A DNA stretch of 64,000 nucleotides from Archilochus colubris. Lineage: Eukaryota > Chordata > Aves > Apodiformes > Trochilidae. Below, one piece after another: positions 21,121-33,755 of the stretch. The position numbers were made by a program, and so were the translations under genes. Where the stretch lies: positions 60,537,847-60,601,846 of the forward strand of contig CM041083.1 in the NCBI GenBank assembly GCA_023079485.1, read 5' to 3'. The notes below the pieces were generated by a model that worked only from the letters and a program-made list of their open reading frames with translations, did no database searches and had not been told where the DNA came from. Position 1 is the stretch's first letter. Each line of letters opens with the position of its first letter.

Positions 21121-23352
21121 GCTGCTTTTATTACCAGCAATGGCAGAAGACATAGAATACAGCCCATGAGCACTGGGCCTCACTACCCACCAGTAGCAGA
21201 GCATCCTCAGTCCAAGCAGACTGCAGCATATAGAGAAGATAGACAATGTTATCCCTACTTTAAAGGTGAGATATTAAGGGTACAATTAGTACCAAAGTCA
21301 TTCACAAATCCCCAGGCTTTTTAAAGTAATGGGGACAGGACCCTCCAACTGGAAGCTTGAGAAACTCAGATCTCAGGACCACAATTCTCATATACACACA
21401 AAAGTATTTATGTATAAATCTAAGTGACAGTTTCAGAGCCATTGTCTTTAGATACAAAAAAAAAAAGGATGCACCCAAGAAGCCAAAAGGTAAAACTATA
21501 ACTACACAGTCTATAGGGTCCCTATAGAGACCAAAATGCATTCAGAACTGCCATTTGTTAATCAACTACATTCTATATTTTTAACACAAGAAATTGTTGA
21601 AGTAGCAACACTGAGGTTAATCCAGCTGGCATGAGGAGTGATGGAGAAAAAGTGTCATTACATACTCAGAAGTGCATTCATCTCTTAGTTTTCCTGAAAG
21701 CCCATTTTCTCTCCAGTTATGGAAGTTCTCTTGCTCCTTAGTAAAAGTGTAACCAAACAAGAATTCCATCTCCTTTTTTAAAAAAACCAGTAAGTTATAA
21801 CATTTGTTCTAAGTGCTACTGGCATGAGACTTAAGAAAACTAATTGATTAGAGATGGTTAGGTCTTTGGAACAAAGTCTTTATCCTGAAACATTTGCTTT
21901 ACCTTTCAATCAAATATTTAGTATAAAGTTTTTTTTATTGTTATTATTTTTCATGCCTTTTGAAAAGTGTTAACTCATTAAAATTTTAAGACTCTTCAAA
22001 TGCTTATTGAAAGTGAGTAGTAGGAGGAAAAATGTCCATATTCATTTGACTCAATTTCTTAATAATGTTCCTTGAGAAAGTCTGTAGGTATAGATTATAA
22101 AAAAAATCTCTATTAAATGAAAAATGGCCATAAACTTTTCAAAAGAGAATAATTTTTGCTCCTAAAGAGTTCTCTGTGTGTGTGAGTGGGTTAATGATAT
22201 TGTTTTTAATGGTTTCCTCAAGATTTCTCCAAAAGCATCATCTTGTTTGTTGAGCTAAGGGTGATTTCAGTCTTCTCCCACATCTAGGAATGGGTTTTCT
22301 ATAAAGAGAATTATTTTTCAGGATAACAGGGTGAGAAAAAAAAAAAGAATGCTTTTGTGCATACTAGGAAGCATCTGGTTGTAGGAAATGGACTAATTCA
22401 GACACCAGAAATTTAGATGACGTGGGTAACTTCTTTGACCAGTGGAGGAAGACAAGAATAGTGAGTGGGCCAGCAATTCACTCTGTCCTCACTGAGTGCC
22501 TGTGATAGATGGGATGTGCTTTCTTCAGGAGACATCTACACCCCCAGATGGAGACTGGCTAAAGATAACTTGCACAGGAATCATTCTGTCTGCTTCTGCT
22601 GAGCCATTGATATTGGCAGACAGGAACCTCTGTCTTCTTCTAACATGGACAAGAGATTGTTGAAGGTGATTGAAGAATTAAGCAAAAAGAGAGAGTTTTG
22701 ATATGCACAGCAATAAAATGTGAATAACATTTTCTGGCTGTTGAAACAAGTATACTGCTCAAAGTGCACTTGTTCTTTAAAACACTTCCCTTTTTTCTGT
22801 TGTCACCTTAAATTTAGGACACCTGGATAAACCACTTAGGCTTCTCTGTAACTTTTCCAGTGTAGGGAGTAAATTAATTCTATGGATATACATCCTTGGT
22901 GTGATCATTGTTGAGAGGAGGAGAGAAAGAAATAAAACGCCCTCATACCATGGACTGGAGAATTACATGTAGTCTTAAAATGCATTATGTCATTATTGAA
23001 AAGTTCTTACACTTGGAAAGAGAAACTGTTCTTCATAGCATCACTCTAATTTAGATCTTCCCATCTTGCAATGTTATTCACCCAAGCTACCCATGCAGAC
23101 CACCTTCTGCTCTTAAAGGAAGTTGGCAAAAGTGAAGCTGTGATAAAATCATTCCTGACCTTAAACTTACAATTCACAATTGTGAATGAGAACAGACATC
23201 AGCAGAAAAATAATCCATCTCACTGCTATTTAGTTAAATTTTGTGCAAATCTTGTTCCCTTTTCAGGATTTGTGCTGGTAGATAGGAACACAAAGAGTAA
23301 CCATCTGATTGAGCCTGCAGCTTCTTGTTACACAACTAGCAAAATCTCAGCT

Positions 23353-23385
23353 TAAAAACAAACAAACAAACAAACAAAAAACCAA
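23353..23385. repeat. (AAAC)n microsatellite
   Basis: About six AAAC units with A-rich edges. Confidence 0.9.
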
Positions 23386-26300
23386 ACAACCCCACCAGAA
23401 CTATAGCCTTTGATTTTCTGCACTTCACGTTCACTATCTTATGTCTAACTCTTCTGATGTTATCTAGCTGGCTCTGCTGCTGTCTCAGGGTGGTGCTCAG
23501 CTGCATAAGAGATGTCACCTAGCTGTAGCAGTGGAGATATTGCTGCAACAGCCCTGTCTGATGGGGCGTGAAGTCAGCAGATTTCCACCTCTAGAAGTGG
23601 GCCTTTAGAAGTGCTTTCCACTACAAATGTGACGAAAGAGCAGCAGTTCTGCTTCCATAAACCTCAGCCAGATTTTTTGTTTTGCAAAAGAGAAAGGAAA
23701 GTCTACTCATCATTCAACAATATGGGCAAGAATACTCAGGCAAAGCCAGCAGTCTATAGTCAGTAGGAGGTACTAGAGTGCTCCTAGAATGATAATTATG
23801 TTTAGAAGGAAAATGTGATGAGATGAAGGAAGTATGATAGATGGAACTTTTACTTGACTCCAAAGAAAATTTTACAAATCCCAGTGGTCCTGGGATTTGT
23901 AGCCACAGATTTTAAGCAAAGCAAAATATTTGGATGTGTGTGCAGACTTTTAAAACTTTAGCCCCCAAGTTTCACCTCGTTACTCCTTCACAGAAAAAAC
24001 TGTCAAAAGGGTCTGATCAGAGACAGGCATTAATTTTGGACTTTCAGATTGTTTGTTTTTAGCATAGCATTTAGCTATGCTGGACTTTGCAGAAGAGATG
24101 CTACATCCTCAATTTCTGGCCACACAGTTATTTATTTACCTCTCAGCTTTCCTAATAGCTTTCAAAAGATTCAAGTCTCTCTCAAAAAACCCAAAAGTCT
24201 TGAGTCTCCTCCATGTGTAAGGATATCCTGCTGCTTAAGTGAGACTAAGTTAACGTTTTCAGTCTTAAATGCTTGCAGAATCATGAGGTGTACCAGAGAA
24301 ACACATACAGGGTTATGGGACTGTATGTCCACTGAGAAGAAACTTCAGAGCAGACTAGGCAGAGGACTGAGACTGGCTCAAGTTTTTTGATCTGAATCAG
24401 AAAGAATCTGAAAGTCTAATTACTTGTCAAATTATGGCATCTCCCATTGGAGAAACCCTGCTCAGTGAATGCTTCTGAAAAACGGAATGAATTTTGTAGG
24501 GATTTCAGAGCCTTGAGGCCTGGCCATCTCACTCTCTTGCTCAGACAATGGCCAAGCCACATTTTATTCATGACTAACTCTGACTCCACTTGTCACATCT
24601 ATGTTTCAGGGAGCATCATGTGGATCTGAGAGACGGGTTGATTGTTCCTGTCTTTTTACCTGTAGTTCTGTACTTTGGCCCCAAACTCTGGAGGGATATA
24701 CGTGTGTATATGGACCTGCTGTCTGCTGGTGACAACCTCACTGATGGTTTGGGATGATGAAATTTTAATGAATTTACAAAATAATAGGTGCTATTCCTAA
24801 TTGGTTTTCACCTGACCTAAATCAGGTAAACCCAGTGACTTCAGTAGACTGATCTTGATACTTCCTGAAGATATGAGCTGCTTCATTTCATGGCTGGTGT
24901 GTTTTCCTTACAACTTCCTTTTTAAATGGCTTGTAAATGACTCAGGCCATAGAGAGAGAAGGCAGTAACAGTCAGCTGGTTTTGCTAGATGGAGTTTGTG
25001 CCAAAGCTACAACCATGAACCATCTGCATCAGTAAATTTGGGATGAGTTAATTATAAGTAGTTACACTTATGTCAAGCTTTTCTTACCACTTTCTAAGAA
25101 GCAAGAGCAATTCTTTCTTAAGCAAACTACCAAAGCTTCAAGTTAGTCTTTAAATTAAATAAAAATAAATTTGGGGGTTGATAATTTGTGTGAGAAATAA
25201 TGTAAGAGAAGAAGGCCAAGTATAGATGTTCTTCGACATTCAGAAAGTTGAAAGACTTGCCAAGTAAGTTGGTATTAGACAGAACAGAAGTGGGGTATAT
25301 TTTCACAGAAGACATCTGCTTAAAACAAACAGCCACCCCTTCAGTCTCATAATCAGTTCATCAGTTTGGAATAATTTCAATGTCAGTTTAAAAAACATAA
25401 GGCATTTCCAGCAGCAGTAACTGGTATCTAATTATTTTTTAATACTTTTCTCCTATCATCCCTGTGACATGAGTAAAAAAGAACCTTTAATCTACAACTA
25501 GAAGCATTTGTCATTTCACTAAGCTAAATATTTGAAAATTATACTTCGGCCCTTAAATATCTAGGCCAGTTCTGAGAACAGGATGTCAGCATCTCATCTG
25601 GTTGAGGTTTGCTTGTTTTTTGTTTGATTTTAATGTCTTAAAGATGGATTCTTAACCATACAGAACAAAATATCACTGAATTACTTCTAAAAATCTTGGT
25701 CATGAGAACATATCTGACAGCTAATCTGTGCAGCTTCAACTTCTAAATCTCTTATATAGCTTTTCATAGGATAATTCAGATGAGACTTTCTTGTGGCAGT
25801 TTCTCTTGGTTCAGTTTAGGAGTCCTGTTGTTCACTGTCCCTCCATGCACCCTAGGGAGGGTAAGGTAGGTCCTAGCTCCTCTTGTCAGTAATGTCCTAC
25901 TAGGCAGCAGACTAATCTTAAGTCTTCCCTAAACCTTCTTTTGTCCAGGACAGTGCTGATTCCAATGAGTCCTTACTCTTTATCCAAGAATCAAGGTGAT
26001 TACTTCAGCTTTTTTGGTAGTTTTGATGTGGAGAGGAGGAATGGTTTCAAACTGAACAACTGAACTAAAATGTTAGGAATATATAATTTTATACTGTCCT
26101 TTAAGTAAACTATGAAACCCCCTGAAATACACCTTTCTGTATATAAATATGTATTTATATAGTAAGAAGCACCAGTAAGGTTCAGAACCCCTTGGAATAT
26201 ATTTCTTTGACCATGCTTTTTTCACCTGTCTTTGGTTATTCTTGGGTTTTTTTGATTATAAATTCTTTGGACACTGAGTTTTTTCATTGGCTCTATAGAA

Positions 26301-28229
26301 TCTAAAGAACGGCTAAGGATCTCATTTGTAGTGTTTAGGTGTTAGTACAATATAAGTAATTATTAGAAATACCAACATTGTTTTATATCTACTAAATCTT
26401 GCAAAGAACAGATAATAAAATTACTTAATTCTCTGCAACTATCTCTGGCCTCTGTCATTGCATACAGCAAAAAAGTAAGCTCTTATTTGGGCTGGAAAAG
26501 AATATTTAATCCAATTGTAGCTGAAGAGAGGATTTGAGGCAGGTGGAATAACAGCATTTGTCATACAGTTATAAATTGTAATCCTCAAAGCAAAGCAAAG
26601 AGAAGCCCAGAGTATGTTTGTGTACTTGTTTTTACATTATAAAGTCAATATTTTCTATGATACAAACCTAGCAAAGATCCTCAAAGATATCAACAACGAT
26701 AGGATATGAGAGCAGTTAAATGATACAGACAGGTCCTTGATGGCCACTGCCTTACAGCCACGCATGATACAGAGCTATTTTATGTGAATGTGACACCAAA
26801 AATGTAACACATAATCATATTTTCTTCTAAAACTGATGCACCTGTAAAGATCTTCTAGTACAAAGAAAGAATAAATTAAAACATTTGAAATAACCTAGAA
26901 GATTCTGGTCTACATCTCTTTGATGGAAGGGACAGTAAAGGCAAGAAATTTCACCTGCTGGATGAAAATTAATTCCTTCTTTCTATCAAAAAACCAAAAC
27001 AAAAAAACCCGAGATTGCTTGTGAGCTGCTGCTTCAAAGAAATTTTAACTTTAGAAACATGGACAGATGGTAATTCCTAGATTAGAAACCAGGTACCACC
27101 TGTGGCCCTGCTGTCTTGAACCTACAGGTCTCTGTTCTGCAGAAACTCCTTCAGGTACACAACAGAAACAATAATAGAACAGAAGTGGCCATCATTTGGA
27201 ACGACAGCCTCAGCTAACCAAGCTGCTTTCTCAGATGCAGATTATTATAATAAATAATATTTTTTCCCAATAGTTAAATGTTATCACTCAGTTCAGTGTT
27301 GCACTACTGAACATCTCCAAGAGATTCTTATAAGGCAACCAAGTGCTGTCAGAGGGCAAATTCTCTGCAGATGATAGCTCTTCACTTCTCTCTGATCCTT
27401 ACTGCATTTGATACTGACAGCACAATGGCAAAGCTTTCAATTAGGAAGGAAACAAAAGCACTGCATTTCACATCATCAACATCATCTGCAAGAAATCTTA
27501 CAGACTCATTAGACAGCAAATTAACACTGTTTAGGAAAAAAATGAAAATATGAAACATGGTAATTAGTTACAGCTAGTGAACTTGAATCCTCAATTTAAC
27601 TTCTTGAGATCTGTAGATTAGAGGTGTATATCCCATCCTTTACTTTCTGCAGGGAAAAACTTCACCTGTGCTTCAGATGCTCTGGAAAAGCTCCTGTAAC
27701 TTTAATTCTATCCTGACTGATGTCTACATTAGCATTTGAAGTGAACTTACCTCAGCAATGTGTGCTCCTATGGCTGGTCAAGACTTTTGCAGGGGACAGT
27801 CATAAGGGCACTATGGTTTCATATTTAAAGGAAATTTAAGTTTTCAAACCTTTGTAGGAGACAGGCTCCAGCTCAATAAAGTGTTTCAGCATATCTGCAA
27901 TAATGGGAACAATCAGGCTGGTTTTCACAACAAGAAGACAGGCCTCACAAATTATTGACTGCTGTCCAAAAAGTTCTGTGAACAAATGTGAGCTGCTTGA
28001 TAATGTACGGTGGGATTTCCCCAGTAGCTTCCTATGAAAAATCTAGTCAAGAGACCAAACTTTCAAGAAAAGATGGAAATAACATCTATGATTTAATAAC
28101 TGATTACAAGCTGGAAAGAAAGGGAGGAGAAAGCTCCTTTCTGAGCTTTCACAGAGGGTGGACACTGCTGGTGGATCCCCAGAGGAACCTGTGTTGAAGC
28201 CTATGCTGCATCTCACACTTGCAGTTATC

Positions 28230-28990
28230 TGGCAATATGTGTGTAGAATCAGGTAGCAAAATCTGATGACACCAAGTGAAGTGCAGAGATAATATTACCA
28301 TGTAGAGCAGCAGAACCACCTCACAGTACTCAAAAATTGACTAACGAAATGGAAGAAGTTTGGTCCTGACAGATGTAGAGTAATACAGATTAAGTCTGTC
28401 CAAAAACCACATTGATTGGCTCCAAACTGTTTATCAAACAAACTTTTAGTAGTTATAGCAGATAATTTTATGAAAATAAATGACCAGGAAAGATGCAAGC
28501 ATGGTGTGACTATAAATCAACAGCGTGCTCAAATCATGAAGAGCAAAAGCATTTCTGGTTGCAGCATCTTGAAGAATTGATGCACTGGAACTAGAAAAGG
28601 TGCAGAGGGAGGTGATAAGAATGATCAAATGTATGAATGTCTTCTCCATTTGATGGAGATTAAATAAACTAGGGCTCATCTGCATGAAAAAAAGATGTAA
28701 TTAAACAGTGGTAGAGTAGGGGGATGTGAAATTATCAGTAGCAAGGAGATGCTAAATGAGGAACCATTATTCAGGGGTTTTGATAACACACAAATGAGTA
28801 GCCATCAGTTGAAATTATTGGGAAGCAACTTATACCTAAATTATATCATTAATTTTTTCCATCCAACCTTTGGATTCACAAAATGTTATTAAACACAGAG
28901 ACAGCAACTCTGTATTAGGAGGATTTTCAAGTGCATATCATTGGATCTCTGCCAGTAGATAGAGAAGAGACATTATATGCTTGGCTTGCT
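28230..28990 (+). mobile_element. Ancient CR1-like LINE relic
   Basis: Heavily decayed but ordered landmarks of a CR1/L3-type element: AAATCTGATGACACCAAGTG near 28260, equivalent to the FADDTK catalytic box; ATGTAGAGTAATACA near 28371; GAAAAGGTGCAGAGGGAGGT near 28593, equivalent to the EKVQR block; GATTAAATAAACTAGGGCT; and CAGTTGAAATTATTGGGAAG near 28807. Stops and indels break every frame. It is much older than the other CR1 copies in the window and lacks the ATTCTATGAT terminus, as expected of older CR1 lineages shared with other reptiles. Edges are approximate. Confidence 0.65.
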
Positions 28991-31900
28991 CTTAGGGCTT
29001 TCCTTTAATATCCATTGCTAGAAATAGCTGGAGAGATAGTGGAGCTAAATAGACATTTGGCTTAACTCTCTATCTGTTGGTCTTAAATAGTAGTTACTAA
29101 AATATACTGCAGTTAGACACCTTTGCAGACTTGACAGAACAAAACTCTTTCCTTGCTACAAAGGTTCAGAAATGGGGTGGCCATTTCCTAGTGTTTTATT
29201 TGAAACACCTGAGACTTGCCAGACCTAAAACCTTCATGGGGTACAGAAACTTATTCCCTGATTCTTTTCCAAAAATTAGTTAGTCCAGAAGGATGTACTG
29301 ATGGGAAAATATTAAAAAAGAGGGACTGAATTTCAATTTGAATATCCTGATGGTTTATTTCTTTATTTTATTTTACTTAATTTTATTTATGATTTTTTTC
29401 CTTAGTTAATATCTGTACACAACCTTAGTAATGCTCCTGAATGTCTCTTAGTACACTTTTCTGGGACAAGTTTTAACACATGGAGCTGTGGAAAGCTGAA
29501 ATTCCTCTGTAAGTGATGCCTACCTTGTTGGGGGTTCCATGGTATGTGTGGCAAAGCAGCAGTTCCCACCCCACCATCTGCTTTCCTTTTGAATTAGGAG
29601 ATGTCTAACACCCATAAACCCTGAAAACATATAATTTAGCATCAAAAGCACAATAGGAGTTCTTGAGTACCCTGACAGTAACCCATGTGCAAGAGCATAG
29701 CCAGAAAGAAAATACGCATAATTAATGAACCAGGCTTCTATTTCTGGTATCTGTCATTAGTTATAAATAGAATAATAATGGCTTAGTGCTGGAAAACAAC
29801 TTGACAGGACATATTACTTCATTTTCCAATCTGCTGTTTATAGAGGTGTTGAAACTGCTAGTAGATATGAAGAACTACTAAAAAATTACACAATAGAAGA
29901 ATAATGCTATTACAAAAGACAGGATCATCTCACTACAACATAGCTTTTCACTTTGCTTAAGGCCATGGTTCAGCTCTGCAAAATGGCAACTTATGATTTC
30001 TTGATTTACAGCTCTATTCCTTGTGTACATTCAAAGCTGCCTGTATTTCAGACAAAAATTCTCAGTCCTTTTTAAAACTGCCAACACAGCCCAGATTTGA
30101 GGAAAGGAAGGTTAGATTTTTCCCCTGGCAAACCTGTCTTCAAGAGAATTTTTAATTAATTTTGATCAATGACTCTTCAATCACAAAATGACATGTCAGG
30201 AATAAATAACTTTTATGGCACACAGAATCTTTATTACTTGTGATAATGAACAAGTGAGACAAAAAGCAGTTGGGAATTTAAACAAAATAACCCCTAGTTT
30301 TCTTCCCTTCCAGTTGGAGAAGCTGCTATGAAATTTACTAGAGATAAAAACCATGGAACTTGGGTTGATATTCCTTTTTTTAAAAAGTATATTTGAACAC
30401 AAAACAACATAAAGAAATGTAAGAAAAGACTCCTAAGTTATATGAAATGCTCAAAAAAGCCCATCAGAATCTGTTGTTACTTTCATTTCCTACATGGTCA
30501 GTTCCCAGAGATTGCTTTACTCACCAGCTGTATGTGAGCATCTGTAGGACTTCAGAGGACTCAAAGTGTCCTGAAAGTCCATTGTCTGAAGCAAAGGGAA
30601 AAAAGAAAGAAATATGAAATTATTGGGAGTGAGTGAGTGGATTCAAAATGGAGAATTCAGTGGCTTCTTTATGCTATTCTTTATTTTTCCATTCCCCTTT
30701 CTCATCTTAAGTGAAGCAAAAAAAATATTTCAAACTCTTTCCCACATATGTTCTTGATTTTAAGATACAGACCCCATTTGTTTTTGAATGATCCCCTAAC
30801 AGGCAACTTTCCCATTCTATATTGCTAGGAGAATATTTTCCCCTTAACATATGGTTCTTGTTATGCTGCAATTTACTGGTACACAACAATCTGGTTGTTT
30901 TTAAAGTTGGTTTTATTGCCTTTCAGAAAGGTCATGTATGATTATCCTTGTCACTCTCCTTTATTAATACAGGTGGCTAGGAACTTAGGTTAAACCCAAA
31001 AAGTAGCAGTGAAATTTTAATTTACTCAGAAGGAAGCAAGAGTAAATTTGTCTAGACACAGCCCAGCTCTGAGGCAGAGACTCTGCTGTCAGCACACAGA
31101 CCACTTCTGCTGTTCCTTTACATATCTCAGATTTGGTGGTATATTGCATGACATCAACAGTCAAAGCTTTCTTGGGTCATGTAATGGATTAAATTTCCTT
31201 CATGAATCAGCAGTGTGAGTTCTAAGTTTTATTTCTCTCTGTGATTTCTCTTTTTTTTGGAAGAACAGCAGTTCACTTTTCTACATAGAGCTTCTACAGA
31301 GTTAAGATCCATTTAAGCCCTTTGTTCAATAGTTTATGGACATCCAAATTCAAAGCTTTATTTAGATTCCCAAAATCAAATGAAAAAACAGCCTCTCCAG
31401 ATAGAGATTGCTCAGCATTTTACACTTTCCAGTGAAAATTTGCGATTTCCTCTGCCAGTTTCAAAAAGTGTGCATTTAACAAAATGCTCCTTCAAGAAAG
31501 CCTAGGTTAAAGAGCCAGTGTGCAGTTTGTTGTCTAAAAATTGAAATTTTTAATTTCATTTGTTCTAGTGCTTAATTTTACATGGAGTATTTTTCATTCT
31601 TTACTTAAAATATGAAAGGTTTTGTGAGAGGTGCCTTGATATCCCATCTTAGATAATATGTAGGGTCACTGTCATTCTTCCGGTATCAATACAAACTCAC
31701 AAGACACTCTGAATGCAGGCCTTATGGTATTGGCTACCTAATGGCATTTTTCTGACCAAGGTGTTTTTAATGATCCTGCCAGGTAACTTCGCACTTTTGC
31801 CCTATCCCATAGACATGAAGCCAAAAATAGCACTAAGGCACAGGGCACATGTGGTCCTACTTTGAGCTTGGGAGTTTTTTAGTAAAATCCAGAAACCAGG

Positions 31901-32729
31901 AAGCACAACAAGATTAGCATATGTAGTTGAGAAGTAACATGTTTATTTATTAAGTGTGGTTAGTTGGACCTATGTCCTTTTCCATACCTTTGCTACTCAT
32001 ATATCACAGTAGCTTCTGCAAGAAGTCTATACAACTGTAGAATAAGGCATGTTGTGCATAGCCTCTTTTGACTTTTGAGAACCAGTGTAAGGAGAGTAGC
32101 AAGTTAAAAAAAATATCTTAACCATCTTGCCTCTGAATTTAGTGTACACCACCAAAAACTTCAACATCCTACCTCTATCCTAATCCTGTTTGCTAGGGTA
32201 AAAGCAAATGGAAAGAGAAGACATCTGCACTCTGCATGACTGTATGGAAATTCTATCTTCACCTGTCACAGTTTAGGCCCAACCAGTATCAACCAGTCCT
32301 CTGCTCATTCACCCCCACCACGGGAGAAAATTTACCCAAAGGCTCATTAATCAAGACAAGGGTAGGGAGGTTTTCAGTTCCCAATTATGGCAAGGGTCAA
32401 AAACCAGACAGATTCAACTTGGGAAGGAAAACAATCATTTAATCTACTAGGAGAAAAAGAAGACATGGCCAAATCTAATCTTCCCCCACCCCTTCTTCTT
32501 CCTGAGCCTGAATTGCTTCACTCCCTCCTCCTCAGCATCACACACACAGTCCCCCACTTCCAAAACATCACTGCACATCACCTTAGGCATTCAGTGAGGA
32601 AAGCTGGAATGGAAAGCTGGTTCCTTGGAACAAAGCTCTTCTCAGATCTCAATATTTCACAGAGAAACTTGTGACTGCTATTATTTTTTTTACTGTTGTG
32701 TGTCAGAAAGATGTTCTTTATAGCCTATA
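28991..32729. other. Single-copy DNA, no feature recognised
   Basis: AT-rich, including a T/A-rich run near 29350-29400. No gene, RNA or transposon was recognised. The plus frames between 32236 and 32941 are short, mutually overlapping and run into the adjacent LTR. Confidence 0.45.
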
Positions 32730-33052
32730 TGTTGCAAGACGAACCTCTCTTAGGACACGGCGCTCCAAGGTCCAACCAGGTATTCCAGCAGAAACTCACA
32801 AATAGTGCTCTGAGTCTGTTGCCTCAGGATTGGTTAGCCTGGCTCAGTGCTACTGCTCCAGAGTCAAGTAACCTCTCTGCTGGCTTGCTCAGGAATGAGC
32901 TGAGCCTGTGCTTCAAGCCTCACCTTTTATTGGCCCCCTAATCCTGCTCATGCGCAGTTGGGGCCCACCCTAATCAGGCACAGGTGGGCTTAACACAAGC
33001 TCATGCCCACTACCTGGGAATTAGTGGCACCTGGTTGCCTCATTTCACTACA
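32730..33052 (-). mobile_element. Solo LTR, endogenous retrovirus, subfamily A (copy 2), intact duplication
   Basis: A 323-bp LTR with TGTTGCAAG at its left end and CATTTCACTACA at its right end on the plus strand, so the element points to the minus strand. It is flanked by perfect 6-bp duplications CCTATA at 32724-32729 and 33053-33058. A 6-bp duplication is usual for class II (beta/alpharetrovirus-like, ERVK-type) integrases. It contains the shared GGGGGCCAATAAAAGG signal. No internal sequence remains, so recombination between two LTRs has removed the provirus. Confidence 0.92.
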
Positions 33053-33058
33053 CCTATA

Positions 33059-33616
33059 TGAGTCGTTGAGTTGCTACACAATGGAGATTAAAACTACCTT
33101 TCAAGTCCAACCTGGCTTCTCCTCCTCCAAATGTGGAATACAGAAAAGTAATCTTATTTGGGAAAACAGGTTTAAGCTGGGACCAAAATACATCATTTGT
33201 ATTTTCAAACATCAAAGCTTGATACAAGGTTCTCAAATGTTTGCTCTTTGTTCATTGTTGGTTTTATTTGTTAAAAAGTGCAAAGTGAGAACAAAAAACC
33301 CCACAGGAAACAAAAAAAAAGAGCTACAGTTTTAATTAAAAAAGAAGCAAAAAAAGGTGGTTTCCCTCATTGGTGCAACCTCTCTTCCCATTTTGCTTTT
33401 TTCACTTGTTTATTCTTATCCTTTCCAACTGTCTCATATGGCTGCCCCCTCAGGCTTTCTCATACTAATATTTCTCCATGAATCTTTATAGTCCTTAAAG
33501 TCACAGTAAGGAGTCTGCCCAGTTCAGAAGAGGGAAAGAGCCTGCTAAATTTGTTCTAATAGTTCTCTTCACTCTTACACAAGTCACATTTTGAGGTTCT
33601 TTTGTGGTATTTGATG
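33059..33616. other. Single-copy DNA, no feature recognised
   Basis: Nothing supported was found. The Lys-rich frame 33278-33481 follows an A-rich run and is not credible. Confidence 0.5.
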
Positions 33617-33755
33617 TCACACAATGTTTGAATTGGATAGGGACCTCCATATGTCATCTTTTCCAACCACCTTGCTCAAGCAGGACTATCTAGGCCTAGA
33701 TGCCCAGGACCTTGTTCAGACAGCTTTTGTATGTCTCCAAGGATGGAGATGCTAC
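33617..33755 (-). mobile_element. Short old CR1 LINE fragment
   Basis: On the plus strand GAATTGGATAGGGACCTCCA, then TTTCCAACCACCTTGCTCAA, GCAGGACTATCTAGGCC and CAGCTTTTGTATGTCTCCAA run in the order expected for the complement of an older CR1 3' UTR. The terminal ATTCTATGAT repeat has decayed. It is 5'-truncated within the UTR-proximal part and holds no coding sequence of note. Confidence 0.8.

Larger units (their letters stand above)
20053..28229. other. Long single-copy stretch with simple repeats, no gene recognised
   Basis: Over 8 kb without an identified transposon. Simple repeats are listed separately: (ATT)n near 21.1 kb and (AAAC)n near 23.4 kb. The longest frames (20588-20965 on -, 24049-24390 on +, 23071-23355 on +) show no domain, no codon-use difference and no splice context. 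A stretch this free of insertions in bird DNA could hold conserved noncoding elements, but sequence alone cannot show that. Confidence 0.45.
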
